From Pleurotus ostreatus/Saccharomyces cerevisiae fusant (taxonomy: Eukaryota; Opisthokonta): 64,000 nt of DNA. The notes under the pieces are model-generated. The model was not told the DNA's origin and did not search any database. It worked only from the letters and a program-made list of their open reading frames with translations. The stretch covers positions 1 through 64,000 of the forward strand of contig JAMQCK010000008.1 in assembly GCA_024196135.1 (NCBI GenBank). The letters run 5' to 3'. The position numbers and the translations under genes are program-made. Below are positions 1 to 11,640 of the stretch, one piece after another (the first letter of the stretch is position 1; the number at the start of each line of letters is the position of its first letter).

Positions 1-163
1 AGAGGGAGAGGGCTGGTGCACTTGCCGAGTCGCCGGGCGAGCGTCGGGAAGTGCGGCGAATGTCGGGACGCGCGGACGGCTTCTTTGTCGAAGGCGCGGC
101 GCTCGTACTTGATGGAGACGAGGCCGGACTCCATAGGGTTGAAGGGGAGAGGGGACTCTTCCT
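1..163 (-). CDS. Partial gene running off the window edge, unidentified
   Basis: The minus strand is open from about 163 to the window edge with coding-like composition. It contains a Met codon at 131-133, in a context where an acceptor-like TGACAG lies just upstream at about 164-169, so this may be an internal exon rather than the first one. The readable peptide is rich in charged residues (MESGLVSIKYERRAFDKE at its centre). I do not recognise the family. Only about 54 codons are visible, so the product and the true start are unknown. It could also be a chance open frame, although the codon use resembles that of the confident genes in the window. Confidence 0.35.
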
Positions 164-3100
164 GTCAGCGTCGCGTTAGCTTGCTGGACCCTTAGAGGCG
201 CCGATATACGCACGATCGAGCCGCTGACGCTCTCGCAGGTCCCGCGGCGCTTCGAGCATCGCAGAAGTGCGCTCGCCACCTCTGCAACGTCGGTCGCCTC
301 TCTGATGTGCCGTGTGTCTTCGTGAGCTACCCGCGGCCACGGCGAAGCGTTCGTCGTCGCAGCGACTGGTTCGTGGGCTTCACGCCGCTGCCATCCGCGC
401 GATATGCTGATTCCTAGTCAGTTCTCGCCGGACGTCCTCAGCGGACTTCACGCACCTAACGGGGGCGCGGGTCTCAATGCAGAACACGTCGAGTACATGT
501 TCAGGGACAGGTGAGCGTCGCCGTCCTCTTGCCGAGTCGCTTCTGATATCGCAAAGCTCGGGAGGTGCTCACGGTCTTCGCGCGGGGGAGAAACTGTGTA
601 TCGGTGAGAATCTGTACTTCTCGCTTGATTGACTGTACGCACCGTCAAATCCTGCGGGCTCGACGCTTCTTCGTTGTCCAGGATGCTCGCTGTAGCTCTT
701 GCGAGCACATCGATGCCTCCGTTTGCATCGTCGTCGGTTGTAGGAACTTGAACGGCAGTGGGTTCTCGCTCGGACACGTACAATTGACTTCGCGTACCTA
801 ACGAGTGCTGACTCCTCTCCAGATGTGCTCGGCATGTCCGTCGCATGCTCGTGCGTGCTGTTGGTGTGTCGGGGTCGTGCAGGCGTCTCGGTCGAGCTCG
901 TAGCTTCACACCCTTGAACGGTGCGTCAGTGGGTTGTGGAAAGGCTAACTGACCACTCCGTACGTACCTCACGAGCAGCTGGCCCCTGCTACACGCTCTG
1001 GCGACTCCGGCCTTTGATCTGGACAGCGGACTCGCGCTCGGGTTTGGTCTCCTCGCTGGTGACCCCGGATGCTCCGCTGCGCTCTGGCGACCTCCAGCGA
1101 CTCTCTGGTGCCTCCAACCTGCCTTGTGCTAGGTGCTCTTGTGCTCGTGTTCTCGTGTGCTCGCCATGGCCTGCTGACCACCCCGATTCGCCCGTGTGCT
1201 CTTCGAGTTGCCGGTCAAGTTGCCGTCGCAGTCCCAGGTGTCTTGCAAGCAGAACTTGTTGCTGACGTACTCTTCAGGCCGTCGAGCGCGAGTGCAAGAG
1301 GCAGAGGTTTAGTTCGAGAAGCAAGAGGCAGAGGAGAGGAGGGAAGCAAGTTACGGAGATATGTAGTCAGAGCGAAGGAGTGATCCTGCACCGGCAAGTG
1401 ATGGCACGGTGGCGCGGGCGGCGATCAAATTGCGCACGCTGCAGGACCCTGATGGAAGTTGCCTCATTCGTCCCGCTTTCTGGACTTTCCAACAGTGGAA
1501 TATTTCACCCGGATGACAGGCGGAGAAGGGTCCTGTCGCTGCTCTTACGATTGTCAGTTAGTTACAGTGTAGCTCTCGAGCAGCTCAAATGATTGACTCG
1601 GGTTCAGAGAGTTTGAAGTCAAGGAAGATGGGGTACACGGAGGCCTCGATGAGGGTATGCTGAAGAGGTAGACCCTCGGACGTGCGACACCCATCGACCG
1701 ATTCACTCGTCAGTGTGCAGCCAAATATGTACTTGACTCTTTGGGAGTGGCTCAGCTGACAATGCAACTTGAGGCAGCCATTGCGGTTACACGGAAACAC
1801 TCTGGCTTGTGCTGTATGCCCTCGATGACCACGCCGGCCCACAGTGTGTGTACGTCGCCGCCAGAAGATGTGGCGACGCGCGCAATTCGACACGTCCAAA
1901 GTCCCTCGGCGCTCGAGCCGGTCCGCCGGATAAGCGCCCGTCCGTCTGCCATCGCGTTCTCGTCCTGCGCTCATGTCTCTTTCGTGTGCAGAACTCATCG
2001 AGGCACCGAAATCCCATATACTCTATGTATATCCACACTCATCCGTATCGTCTAGATCCTCGAAGTCAAAGAAATACCTATGCAAATGAATCCCCCTTCA
2101 AGTCAGTCAGAGCGATAGAGCAGCAGTGACAGGAAGGAGGAAGTGTGGAAACCCGCTCGAGGCCTGCCCAGCGAAGAAAGCGACCTATGAGCCTGGATAG
2201 GATGTACAATATCACCGAACCCAGCGTTCTCGTGCGGTGGACAAGTCAGCCACGGTAAGCGGCGACGTGATTCAACCGCGCTTCGCGCCGCTCGAAAGTA
2301 TACGGCCAGAGAACTGGAGCGTCGAAGTAAAGCCCGATTCTCCCCTTCTAGAATTGCTGCCCCCGAATTGCCGCTCGCACCCTGGCTCACCCAGAACGAC
2401 ATTCCCAATCATCCTACCAGTTCCCCTACTCGTTGCTGCCAAAATTCCGTCGATGTGCCATGGATCCCGCGCTCCAAATATCTGGAGCGCAGAGATGTGG
2501 AGATGGCGTCGCGGTGAAAGTTTAGCGCGTGGGACTCGGACGCAGGGGCGAGCGCTGCGTTCAGAGGCGGCTCGTCATTGCATTTCGGACGTTTGACTAC
2601 TGTATTAAGGACTGTCAGAGGGCCGACAAGGGCACTCGCATAACCTGACTTCTACTTCATTCATTCACGTCGTATGTAGTTGGGTGCGCGTCCACTTTAC
2701 TTTCGTATCGGGCGTGATCTCGGCGAGAGCCGTGCGGCGACTGAATGCCTGCCAAATTTGGAACAATGTCTCTTCTCACCGTCATGTCGACTTCAGGAAG
2801 TGGACCGCAGGTCCTCCTAACAAGGGGAGAAGCATCTAAAGGGGTACCCAGTACCTGAGTTCCTCCGTTGTGTGAGGTAGACTCCGAGGTGAGAGGTTGG
2901 TAATACCGCTTCTTTGGCTAAACGAGTTCCCCCGCTTCCTCCAGCTCGCGACGATTTCATAGCGGCCTGCAAGGTCTTCAGGATACCTTGCCCTCACCAA
3001 GTAGGTATCTGCGCATGCGAATATGGTAATCCCCTCGAGCCAGATTGCCGCTTGCTTGGTTCGCCACCAGCGCTCCTGGCGCCTCGCCTCGCCGCGCATC

Positions 3101-3340
3101 TTCCACTGGCGCGGAGCCACTTCTCGACAGCGATCAATATTGATCTGATCAATTTGTCATGACTGAAACGCGGAAGTTCAGGCTCGCGAGATGTCCAGGA
3201 GAAGGATGGAATATGCGCTGTTCTGTCTTAGCGAGCGAGCCTGAGCGGCGGAGTCGAATACCCGGGCTACTGGCTGTAGGATCGTCCGCCGACTTTGCGG
3301 GGCATCAAGTGGTGCAACTCGAAGAGTCTGTGCGCCGGTC
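164..3340. other. Gene-poor stretch without a recognisable gene
   Basis: No open frame here has recognisable domains. The longest (448-972, minus, about 174 codons) has a composition typical of a chance GC-rich frame, and no convincing exon chain extends it. A perfect 14-bp palindrome GATCAATATTGATC lies at about 3134-3147. The stretch probably belongs to the same accessory region as the intron-like locus that follows. Confidence 0.5.
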
Positions 3341-3347
3341 AGACGTG

Positions 3348-3355
3348 TATATAAG
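3348..3355 (+). promoter_or_regulatory. TATA box followed by a pyrimidine-rich leader
   Basis: TATATAAG is followed after about 20 bases by a strongly C/T-rich tract (about 3372-3500). In fungi this combination marks strong RNA polymerase II promoters, with the CT tract at or just upstream of the start site. No protein-coding gene follows, so the promoter would drive a non-coding or decayed spliced transcript. A second TATAAG lies at 5065-5070. Confidence 0.45.
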
Positions 3356-3371
3356 ACGGGGTAGGTTGACG

Positions 3372-5850
3372 TGTTTCCTCACTTACCTCCGCTCCTCCTC
3401 TCCTCTCCTCCAATCCCCTTCCCTTCTCTTCCACAACTACTCCCGCAATCCTTTCTTGTTCCCTTTACACATTTTCTCTATTACTCTTCCCCTTATTCAC
3501 TTCGCCCACACGACGCTGGCAGCGCTACCAAGGTATCGTACTTTGTTTCAGACTCGACGTATGATTCTAGCCGCTTCCTGAGCGTCACTGATAGTCACCT
3601 TCGTGCTATCCAGTGATGCCCTTGTACGACCTTGCCCGATTACTACGCAGGACCGGCACTTTCTTCAGAGCAGGCGCGTCTATATCCCTCAGATTGATTA
3701 TTTCTCGCAACTCACTGCCGATTCAGGTGTTTTCTTGTTCAAGGTCTTGGTCTCGAGCTTCCCCTCGACGATCTCCTCAACACCTAGATCATGTGCTACC
3801 CCTTCAGTCTCCAGTAGCTTGACTGCGATGCCGATCCTGTTCAGCACTGTCAGTCGCGTACACGGGCGCTTTTTGCTCATGCATGCCTCGGCAAGTTGAC
3901 TACAACCATCCTTCTGATCTTCCGACGTCTAATTGTCCATACAGACTCACAGACTGCATATGCATAGCGCTCATTCTCCCCGAGGATAAGCCTCTTCCAT
4001 TGAAGGGCTCGCTGTCTGTGGTCCGACGCCACACACTCAGACTGCTTCTTCGGTAAGTGTCACGTTCGAATTCGCGACGCCTGTCACTGACGTCTTGCCT
4101 CCTTCCGACCACCATGACCAAACGGACCAGCGCGACTGCTCATGTACGCGCCGATAGCCCCCGCTTGAGACCGATAGTGCACTCTACTGATTGTGGTCAG
4201 GTTCGTGCTCGGCGCTGTGGTCTTCGCAGACCCGCCACTGATCAGGTATTTGCTTTCAGATATTCTCGTCTCCCCTGATCGCGTCAAGACACCGTCGCCT
4301 CCTCTGAGTCTGCGGCGCGAATTGCAAGGTTAGTCGATATTGATTTGTATGGGGATGGCGCTTACAACATACTTGCACAGTGATCAGAGCAACGGCGACA
4401 GATGCACGAAGATCGCTATCGTCGTACGCAGCTGTATCGAGGGAGACGCTTGTGACCCCCGGATTCCATGCCCGCCGACGCGACTGATCAAGTTATCTGC
4501 GCATTCGCCCTCACCCCTACCTTCATTTTTTGACCGTCATGGCTTCCTGCGTGCCGAGGTGAAGGTCCGACGGTCAGTACCCCTACTTCACCATGTCTTC
4601 AAGCTGATTCGATCTTGCAGGCCCGACGCGCTGGATGCGAGCGTGCGCATCACGTCGTCCTGGTCGTTCTCCCGGTGGCTACGACAGCGCACGGGAACCG
4701 CAGCCATGCACGCCGCCTACGTGAGCCTATTCTTCGCATGAATCACGCCGGAACTGATGAGTAAACGACTACAGAACGGCGGCGCATTGAGCCAGCCTCT
4801 CGCGTCTGTGATACAGCAGCGGGTATGTTTGTACCCTGCAGGATTCTGGATCTAACCCTCACCTTCAGGTCGCGACGTCTCCGGGTCCAACAAATATCGC
4901 GTGCGGTCATAGGGGCGACATTACGAGCGCTCCCGCCCTTAAGACAAGGCACAAGCAACAAGCGCCGGCGCGCTGCAAGCATGCTCACTGACCCATAGGT
5001 GAGATATGCGCCCCATCATGGTCGCGTTATTGACCGTCCGGTGATGAAGTCCGCGCTTGGATTGTATAAGAGCACGCGGAAAGTGGGTGAGTGAGTCTGA
5101 AAACATTGTCGAGCGTGAACTTGGTCGCGAGGATGAGCGCAATGAAGCGCTATACAGGAGGCCTTACCCGTATCGCCCCATTCTACTCCCAATGGCTGAC
5201 AAGACTTCAGTAAAGACTTGTCGACACTGCCCTGCTGAGATCGCAGCTGCAGAGCACGAGCGGCGTGTCGTAAGCATGAAGTATCAGGGGCGACGCCGAG
5301 CACGAGGAAAAGACGGCGTGAGTGAAGGTCCGCCGCTCGCAAGGCCACGGACTCGTGAGCGTGAGGCGAGCTGGATCGCATGCCCCGGCTACTTCTGCAG
5401 TCGCCGTGTAAAGAACTCGACAAAAGCGGCCGGGCTACTCAGCAAACATGCGCGCGAGGGCGCAGCGAAGGATTAGACAAGCGCGACGTGAGAGTGCGAA
5501 GCGACCGGTGAGCACCCTGCGTGACTGAGAAAGGCTGCGAGCGCTCAGACGTGTCCGACTGACCAAGGGACGGTTTACTAGGTCGGTGCCTCCCCCCATC
5601 TTGAAATATTGCGCAGGCAGTGAGTTGGACAACGACGAGACGACCTCGAGAAAGCTCAGCGAAGGAGCCCGTGAGCGCGTGCGCAGGAAAGGTGAGTATA
5701 GCGAGTAAATCTGATATAAGCCAGGTGAGTTTTGATTATAGAGCATCATCCACCACCCTCCTCTTCCCCTATGCACTCCACTCTCCAGTCCCGTTCTATC
5801 CCGTTATCGACTGTCGAGTTGACGAGTGTCGCCAGAGGGTACTCTGAAGA
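3372..5850 (+). other. Intron-rich non-coding locus (candidate spliced ncRNA or decayed gene)
   Basis: Downstream of the TATA/CT leader there are many splice-like signals in short succession. Donors such as GTAAGTGTC (about 4055), GTTAGTCGA (about 4330), GTGAGTGAG (about 5089), GTGAGTGAA (about 5318) and GTGAGTATA (about 5691) alternate with pyrimidine-CAG acceptors often preceded by CTGAC/CTGAT. The intervening exon-like pieces share no continuous reading frame and show no domain. The pattern resembles a multi-exon transcript without coding capacity. No transcription evidence is available here, so the exons are inferred only from signals, and chance GTGAG/CAG matches in GC-rich DNA must explain some of them. 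Confidence 0.3.
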
Positions 5851-5904
5851 CACACGAAAACGGGAGCGGCAGGAAAGCTTCAAGGGACAAGTGCAACAGT
5901 AGTG

Positions 5905-6980
5905 AGTGGCGTCGCCTTCACCTTCCCTTCCCCCTTCATGTCCGCTTTCCTCTCCTGTCGACCTACCAAGACTCCCCCTTCCCCTTTCCTTCCCTTTTTC
6001 CCCTCCACCACCTGCCCCTCGACCTCCCCCTCCCCCTTTCGTTTTCTACCTCCACCTCGAGCGCTCCTTTGATACCGTCTTCCCCCTCCCCCTTCACTCT
6101 TTCCCCCCTCCTCCCCTCACTCCTTCCCCACCTTCCCCCCTCCGCATTACATTTCTCCACCGCTGTATATATCTTCATCCACGTCCTTCCACTCGCTTAT
6201 CCCCCCTCGCGCTCCCCCCCTCCCACCACCCCCCTCCCCTCCCCCATCCTCGCTCTCCAACACGTCGCACTTTCCTTCCCTTCGTATCGCCTCATCCTCC
6301 CTCCTCTCCTTCCATTGCCTCTCCCCCTCCCCCTCCCCCTTTCTATATCTCTCCCTCCCTTATCCCCCTTCGCATTCTATCCAGCCCCGAAGCGCCTTCC
6401 TGCATCCCCCCTTCCATCGCATCCCCCCTTCACTGCCTGAGGCTGACAGAATCATCCACAGGAAAGCGTACTTGACGGCGCGCAGGAGGCGGTACGAAGA
6501 AGGGGGTGATGCGAAAGAAAAGGCGATGCGAAGTGGGGTGAAGGAAGGGGTGCAAAGGGGGGATGAGAACGATTCGAGGTGAGTGCGTCGGAGGTGGAGA
6601 GGTAGAGGCGATAGCGAGGCGAAAGGGAGGGGCGAGAAGGAGGGGTGGTGCGAGGGATAAGGCGAGGGGAGGGGGAGGAGAAGGAGAAGGAGAAGGGGGA
6701 AGGGAGGTGAAGGAGCAGCGGAGATGACGATAACGAGGGCGACGACGCGAGGGAGGGGGAGGGGGAAGGGGTGCAGTCGAAGGGAGGTACCCCTTCGCAT
6801 TCGCGCCGTCCGCCGCCCCCACCCCTCATCGCCTGCTCGCGTTGCCGCCTCTGCTCATATCCCCCCTTCCTCAACGGGGGGCCGACGAAGAACTTCGCGA
6901 CGATGCGAGGTTCCCCTTTCTCCCCCTTCCTGCCCCTTCTCCCTCACGGATGGCGTAAATGCCCCTTCCCCCCTCGCAAC
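5905..6980. repeat. Polypyrimidine / polypurine low-complexity tract with strand switches
   Basis: The plus strand is almost pure C/T from about 5905 to 6440, then G/A-rich from about 6480 to 6765, then C/T-rich again from about 6780 to 6980. Long open frames across it are products of the missing purines or pyrimidines and encode only Pro/Ser/Leu or Gly/Arg/Glu runs. Such tracts can adopt triplex (H-DNA) structures and often flank transposons or inserts in fungal genomes. Confidence 0.7.
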
Positions 6981-7229
6981 TCACGCGCACGACTTCTCGT
7001 TGGCAAACAAAGGTGAACTTTCATTGTAGTCGACTAATACACACCTGTACGACTACGTAGGTATGAAATACAAGCCCCCCTTCGACTTATTCCCTCCCCT
7101 CCCCTGCCTTCCCCCGCGCAACGCTCCCGCACGCAACGCTCGAGCAGCAGCGGCTTGCCGCTGCCGCGACAAGCGTCCCTCGCGCGCGACATCGCCGCCG
7201 CCGCGCGCCACCGTCAGAAAAATCGCAAA

Positions 7230-8535
7230 AAGCGCGCCCGCGCTCGGCCGTTTCGTGGGTGTCTTGCGGTACTGGAAGCCGCCGTATACAAAAGCGCCTG
7301 CCGACGCTGGCGCTGATCAACCTGCGCGAGCGAGTCAGTCAACTTGCACAAGCGAGTCGGTCAAATTGCGGCCACCCCCCACTCACTATCCAATGCCAAC
7401 TCCGTCTATTCGAGCACAGAACTCAATGCTGGCGAAATGAGCACATCCGGACATGGTGTGCCAAACCGCACTGCGGAGGGGCGGAGGGGCTGCAAAATGC
7501 GCTCGGGGCGGTCAGGAAGATCCGCTTTGAGGAGGGCAGCGAGTTGACGCCCCAAAGCACGAGGGGGATGAGGTGGGTATGAATGTTCACTGTCGAAGGC
7601 GTTAGCAGGGCTTTTCGTGTCGCATACGCACGGGTTTCGTTGTGGAAAGCGAATCGCGATAGCACGATGAGGTGCCATCTCTCTAGGGGTATAAATCGAT
7701 AGCCATGGGTAACGAAGGGATTGCTCCTCCACCGCTCTGGGAGGTCCGAGTACTGAATAAGGCGCATGCCCTCGAGGGAACGGGTGACGGCCTTGCGGAC
7801 CTCCCGGGTCGCGTAGTCGACCATGTCCTCCACCCGTTCCTCCTCTTCCTCGGCCATCCGGATGAGCGTGGCGACAACCTCGGACGAGCGCAGCGCGTCT
7901 AGCAGGTCGTACAGCACGGCGATCGGCGCGGGAATGCCGGCACGCCGCTGGATGTCCGCCAAGTGCACTTGGAGATCCTGGATGCGACTCGGAAGCGTGG
8001 GAAGGAAGCTGCTCGGCTGCGAGAGGTCGATGTCCTGCAGCGCGGCGCGCACGTCGTCGAACTTGGAGTACAGCCGCTGCGAGAGGTCGTCCGAGTCGGG
8101 CAGGTGGCTCCGCACATCGTCGAGCGAGGGGAGGTCGGGGAGGTGGGCGGACACATCTCGCCGTATGGACTCGAGCTTGTCGAGCGCCGTGCGCGCCCAG
8201 TCGCGCATCTCATCGAGCGTGCCGCCGCCCAGCGCGATCAGGTCGGGGGACTCGTACTCGGCCAGGCGCGCCTCGAGATCGGCGAGGTAGGTGAGGATGA
8301 GGACGCGGAGGGAGGCGAGGGACTGGGTGGGCGAATTCGATGACAGGTCGAGCGCCTCGAGCGAGTGCGGCAGCGGGTGCCGCAACTGCACTCGCGGCGA
8401 CCTTCCCACCGCCGAGGTCGACATGCGCCGCAACCGTTTGCGCGGCCGTGCGCGTCGCGGGCCCGTGTCGCTGAGCGCGCGGTGGGGGACTGGCTTACTG
8501 CTCGCTGTCAAAGTGGCCATGGGGGAAGAGAACAA
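7230..8535 (-). pseudogene. Decayed PAQR / hemolysin-III-type receptor (IZH-like) gene
   Basis: The intact 5' part starts at 8535 (or the in-frame Met at 8520) and encodes a soluble acidic N-terminal extension with helical, coiled-coil-like segments, then the PAQR entry motif. Removing a 42-nt intron (7590-7631, donor GTGCGT, branch GCTAAC) gives the family signature HNETLNIHTHLI. The remainder is broken. A frameshift near 7495-7515 is needed to read the next hallmark SAVWHTMSGCAH and CARIDGVGIG. A 65-nt intron (7322-7386) then joins as GGA TAG TTG, so the expected GIGW-LISASVG carries a stop in place of Trp (TGG to TAG). A second shift near 7294-7304 separates LISASVG from FVYGGFQY. Only the first two or three of seven membrane helices remain readable. 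PAQR proteins are seven-helix receptors or hydrolases linked to zinc and sterol homeostasis. The family call is strong, and loss of function is inferred from three independent lesions. Confidence 0.85.
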
Positions 8536-8978
8536 AAGAACGTGCGTAGCTGCTGGCTAGCAAGCGCAGGGCATGAACAGATCGTGGCGTTGATTTGGAG
8601 CATTTCAAAATGTACGTACTTTCATGTGCATCCGCATCGGAACAATTTGTAGCGTGGCGGCCAGATGGCTACGAGTCTGGGGACGCAATCCAGGCGTCCG
8701 GAGATCTCTGGAAGACTTGCGGCGAGCTGAGTGGGGCGGAGAGCCAGATAAATTAGTGGGCGCGATGATGGTCAGGTGCAAGCACCAATTCTGTACTGAA
8801 CGCGAGAAGTATTCATTGAAGTTGGTCCCGTGACATAAATTACCAAACCAGGCCATATAAGACTGGACCCACAACCCTTCCCACACCTCATTGCCTCAAG
8901 AAGCGCGAAAACGCTATCAACCGCTCCAGCTATCATCGTCGCGTCAGTATTCACAGTCAACAGGGCAGCGCCGTAGAC

Positions 8979-11591
8979 TTACACCGCAGGACCCGGGATC
9001 GGGTAGTCAAGGCTGTCATCTATCAAGACCGGTCAGCACGGATGCGCAACTTCAGACCTCCCCTTTTTCACGCACCATACGCGTCGAACACAATTCCTGG
9101 CGTATCCGCCGTGTACGCGCCCGGGAACGAGACGAATTCCGTCGGCAGCGCACTCCCCGAGCCGGTCACCTCGACCTGGATGCAGGATGGGTAGACCTGC
9201 GCGCCGGGGTATTCCCAGGCGCTGTGGAGGGCGATGCTGAAGATGAGGTGAGCATAAAATGGTCTTGGTAGGTCAGACCGATAAGAAACGCACATTTCAT
9301 GGCGAACGATATACTGGCCGGCCTTCAAGCTCGCAGGGATCGTGAAGGTGTAGATGCTGTTGTTCTCGGAGAGGATATCCGTGGCAGCCCACTTGCCGTC
9401 AGACGTCTTGCCGAGCTCATCGATCTTGAACTGGAGGGGGGTATTGTCAGCTCCAATCCATAGCCGATCACACAGGCGTACCCAAACGGCATCGGTGCTA
9501 GGCTCCCAAGCCGTGATGTCGCTGGGCGCGCGGGCCTGTACGAGTTTTAGGCGCATGATCTAGCTCGACCTCGGCGGAGAGGACGTACCATGTAGGTGAT
9601 AATTGGCCCCATGTGCGACTCTGGCCACTGCAGAACATCGATCAAAAGGTGAGCTTTGAATGATACAGGAACAGCGTACAGTCGTCCAGTTCACTGTTTA
9701 ACGCCGGTCCATCAGCATTTTTGGGAGATCCGCATTTGTGCTCGCGGGCGGCGTGATGTGATGGCGACCCTACCGGGGTTCGGCACGCGATCACGAGCGA
9801 GCGTGATGGACATTTCAGCTCGCGACCGCTTGCCAACCTGCGTGAGCCTCGCGTCGTATTGACGTGCCAGCGCGAGCTGTATACGAGCTCCTACCTTGCG
9901 CATGGGATGAGTGCGAGCTGGTAGCTCGCTCAGGCGCCCATGTGAAGGCTGGACGGGGTCTGAAAGATCTTACAGTAATTATCCAAAGCCCGAGTTTGCA
10001 TAAACGTAGCGAGTCCGTCCGAAGGGCCTTTATACCATCAAGTGGCAAGTCTTTAACACTTTTTCTCTTATCACCCTTCAACTGTCGACACCGGTGCAGG
10101 ACTACTGCAGATTGGCTTTCAATCTGCTGACGCTCGCGCTGGGCCTGCGCTTTTTGGCCTGAATTTCGCCAAGTCGAAGTCCGGGAATCCGAACACGAGG
10201 ACGCTTCCATCAACAACCATAGTTACGGCCCGGCGGGCGTAAAAAGGGTCGCGCTGCATTAACTCAGCAAACTTCCTTCCTCCCTCCTTCTCTCATCCGA
10301 CAGCCAGAGAGCTATAGGTGAGCTTCCGTCGACGCTCGAGACGTGACACTCACGCTTGATGCAGCCTTCTGTTCTGACGCGTCCTCGAGAGCGACTGTCG
10401 CAGGGTGTGCTCCTCAAGTCCTATGTACAACTTCATGCGTGCTGTGCCATGCTCGCACCGTCTGTGACTGACACTTCAAGACAGCCCTCCTCAATCATAT
10501 CCTTGACGCATTATCGTTACGATACCCTTCCCAGATGTCCGTCTCGATTCTCCACAGAGCCGCTCTGCACCGTGTACGCGTCCCCGACACGTCGCGCGAC
10601 GCGTGTCTTTCCCAGCGCATCAGCGGTTACACCCCCGCTTCCTCGCCGAAAGTTGCTCGGTGCTGAGCTCGGCCCCCACAATGTCCCCGTTCGCCGAGCT
10701 TCCTGTAGATTTCGTCGTCTGTAGCCGTCGCAGTAGATGTAGTGTAGATTCAATATATATATTTTTTCTTCGTATCATCAATGCTCGAGTGAGATGCAAC
10801 CAACGAAGCCCGAGCAGGTGCTGTATCGGGGAATAGGACGCACGCCCAGCGACGTCTTGCCATCTTGCCTCCGAGTTTGCGAGATGCTTGCAAACGCGAC
10901 CAGGACATCGTTGCGAAGTTGCCAAGGGAGTCGCGAGCTTGTCGTGATGTTGCCAAACGAGACGATGATCGCTAATTTGACATGGACTGTTTAGCGCTCG
11001 TCTGCGCTCGCAAGGGCGTGGGAGCCTCGCGGCCCTCCATGTCCCTCGCGAAATCGTCACGAGCGACTACAATCGATTATGCGAATTCTCCTAAAGTGCT
11101 GATGTCAGTTGCTGCGCTGTCAATCGAAAATGAAACGTACGATGAAGCTCGGAGCCTGCCTCGACGGTTGCGTAGATTGGGGCTGGAGCAGAACCAGCTT
11201 GGCCACCCTCGGTGTAACCGTTGCATTGGACGCTGAGGAGTTTGTTGAGATCCCTTGTCTAACAGCTGCATGAAAACAATACTCACTCGATGAGTGATAG
11301 ATCCGTGACGGGACCTACGAAGTCGTGAAGTTAGCGGTAATCAAGGCTACAGCACAATTGCCTCACCATTGCCTGGAATCTTGCGCACGATACGCTCCGG
11401 CGTAGGGTTCATGTAGGGGTCCTGGTACTGGAGGAACGGCGTCAGTAGCTAGACTGAGAACGCGACACTACCCTACATACCGGAAGGTACCCAGTGTAGA
11501 CCGTCCCCGCCGAATCAACAATCTCCTGCACGTAGCCATGCGCGGCGACGGATGCGGCGGCAGCCAGCAGAGTAAGGGAGTAAGAGAGCAT
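8979..11591 (-). pseudogene. AA9 lytic polysaccharide monooxygenase gene, split by an insert
   Basis: The first exon (ATG at 11591) encodes a 17-residue signal peptide followed by the copper-brace His of HGYVQEIVDSAG. Small exons then give YQDPYMNPTPERIV, GNGPVTDLS and VQCNGYTEGG. The 3' exons (9630-8979) give WPESHMGPIITYM (second copper-brace His), ARAPSDITAWEP, the HE..ALHSAWEYPGAQVYPSC core (axial Tyr region) and a tail ending DDSLDYPIPGPAV with TAA at 8979-8981. AA9 enzymes oxidatively cleave cellulose outside the cell. The two halves are separated by about 1.46 kb of unrelated sequence, and the codons expected between them (the HWTQ region before WPESH) are missing, so the reading frame cannot be closed by normal splicing. 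All other splice junctions are intact, which points to a fairly recent disruption. There is no carbohydrate-binding module. Confidence 0.85.
9631..11090. mobile_element. 1.46-kb insert interrupting the LPMO gene
   Basis: This segment lies between the last upstream LPMO acceptor (AG at 11091-11092, minus strand) and the resumed coding sequence CAGTGGCCAG at 9621-9630. It encodes no recognisable protein. On the plus strand it holds a TATA-like GTAAAAAGG (about 10228), a pyrimidine-rich leader (10270-10300) and closely spaced donor/acceptor-like signals (GTGAGC at about 10318, CAG acceptors at about 10365, 10402 and 10485). No clear terminal inverted repeats or target duplication were found; only loosely similar AT-rich ends containing ATCGAT are visible. 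It may be a non-autonomous element or a retained piece of a rearrangement. Confidence 0.45.
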
Positions 11592-11632
11592 CTTCAGCTT
11601 TACCTGGGACTGAGCCTTCGACCACGACGAGG

Positions 11633-11640
11633 CTTATATA
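11633..11640 (-). promoter_or_regulatory. TATA box of the LPMO gene
   Basis: TATATAAG on the minus strand sits about 42 bases upstream of the start codon at 11591. That leaves a very short 5' leader, which suits a strongly inducible secreted-enzyme gene. Confidence 0.6.

Noticed and set aside
448..972. 174-codon open frame on the minus strand
   Set aside because: No recognisable domain, no supporting exon chain, and overlapping frames of similar length on the other strand, as expected by chance in GC-rich DNA.
5826..6874. Several long open frames (up to 204 codons) on both strands
   Set aside because: They lie in the polypyrimidine/polypurine tract; absence of purines removes stop codons, and the peptides are Pro/Ser/Leu or Gly/Arg/Glu runs only.
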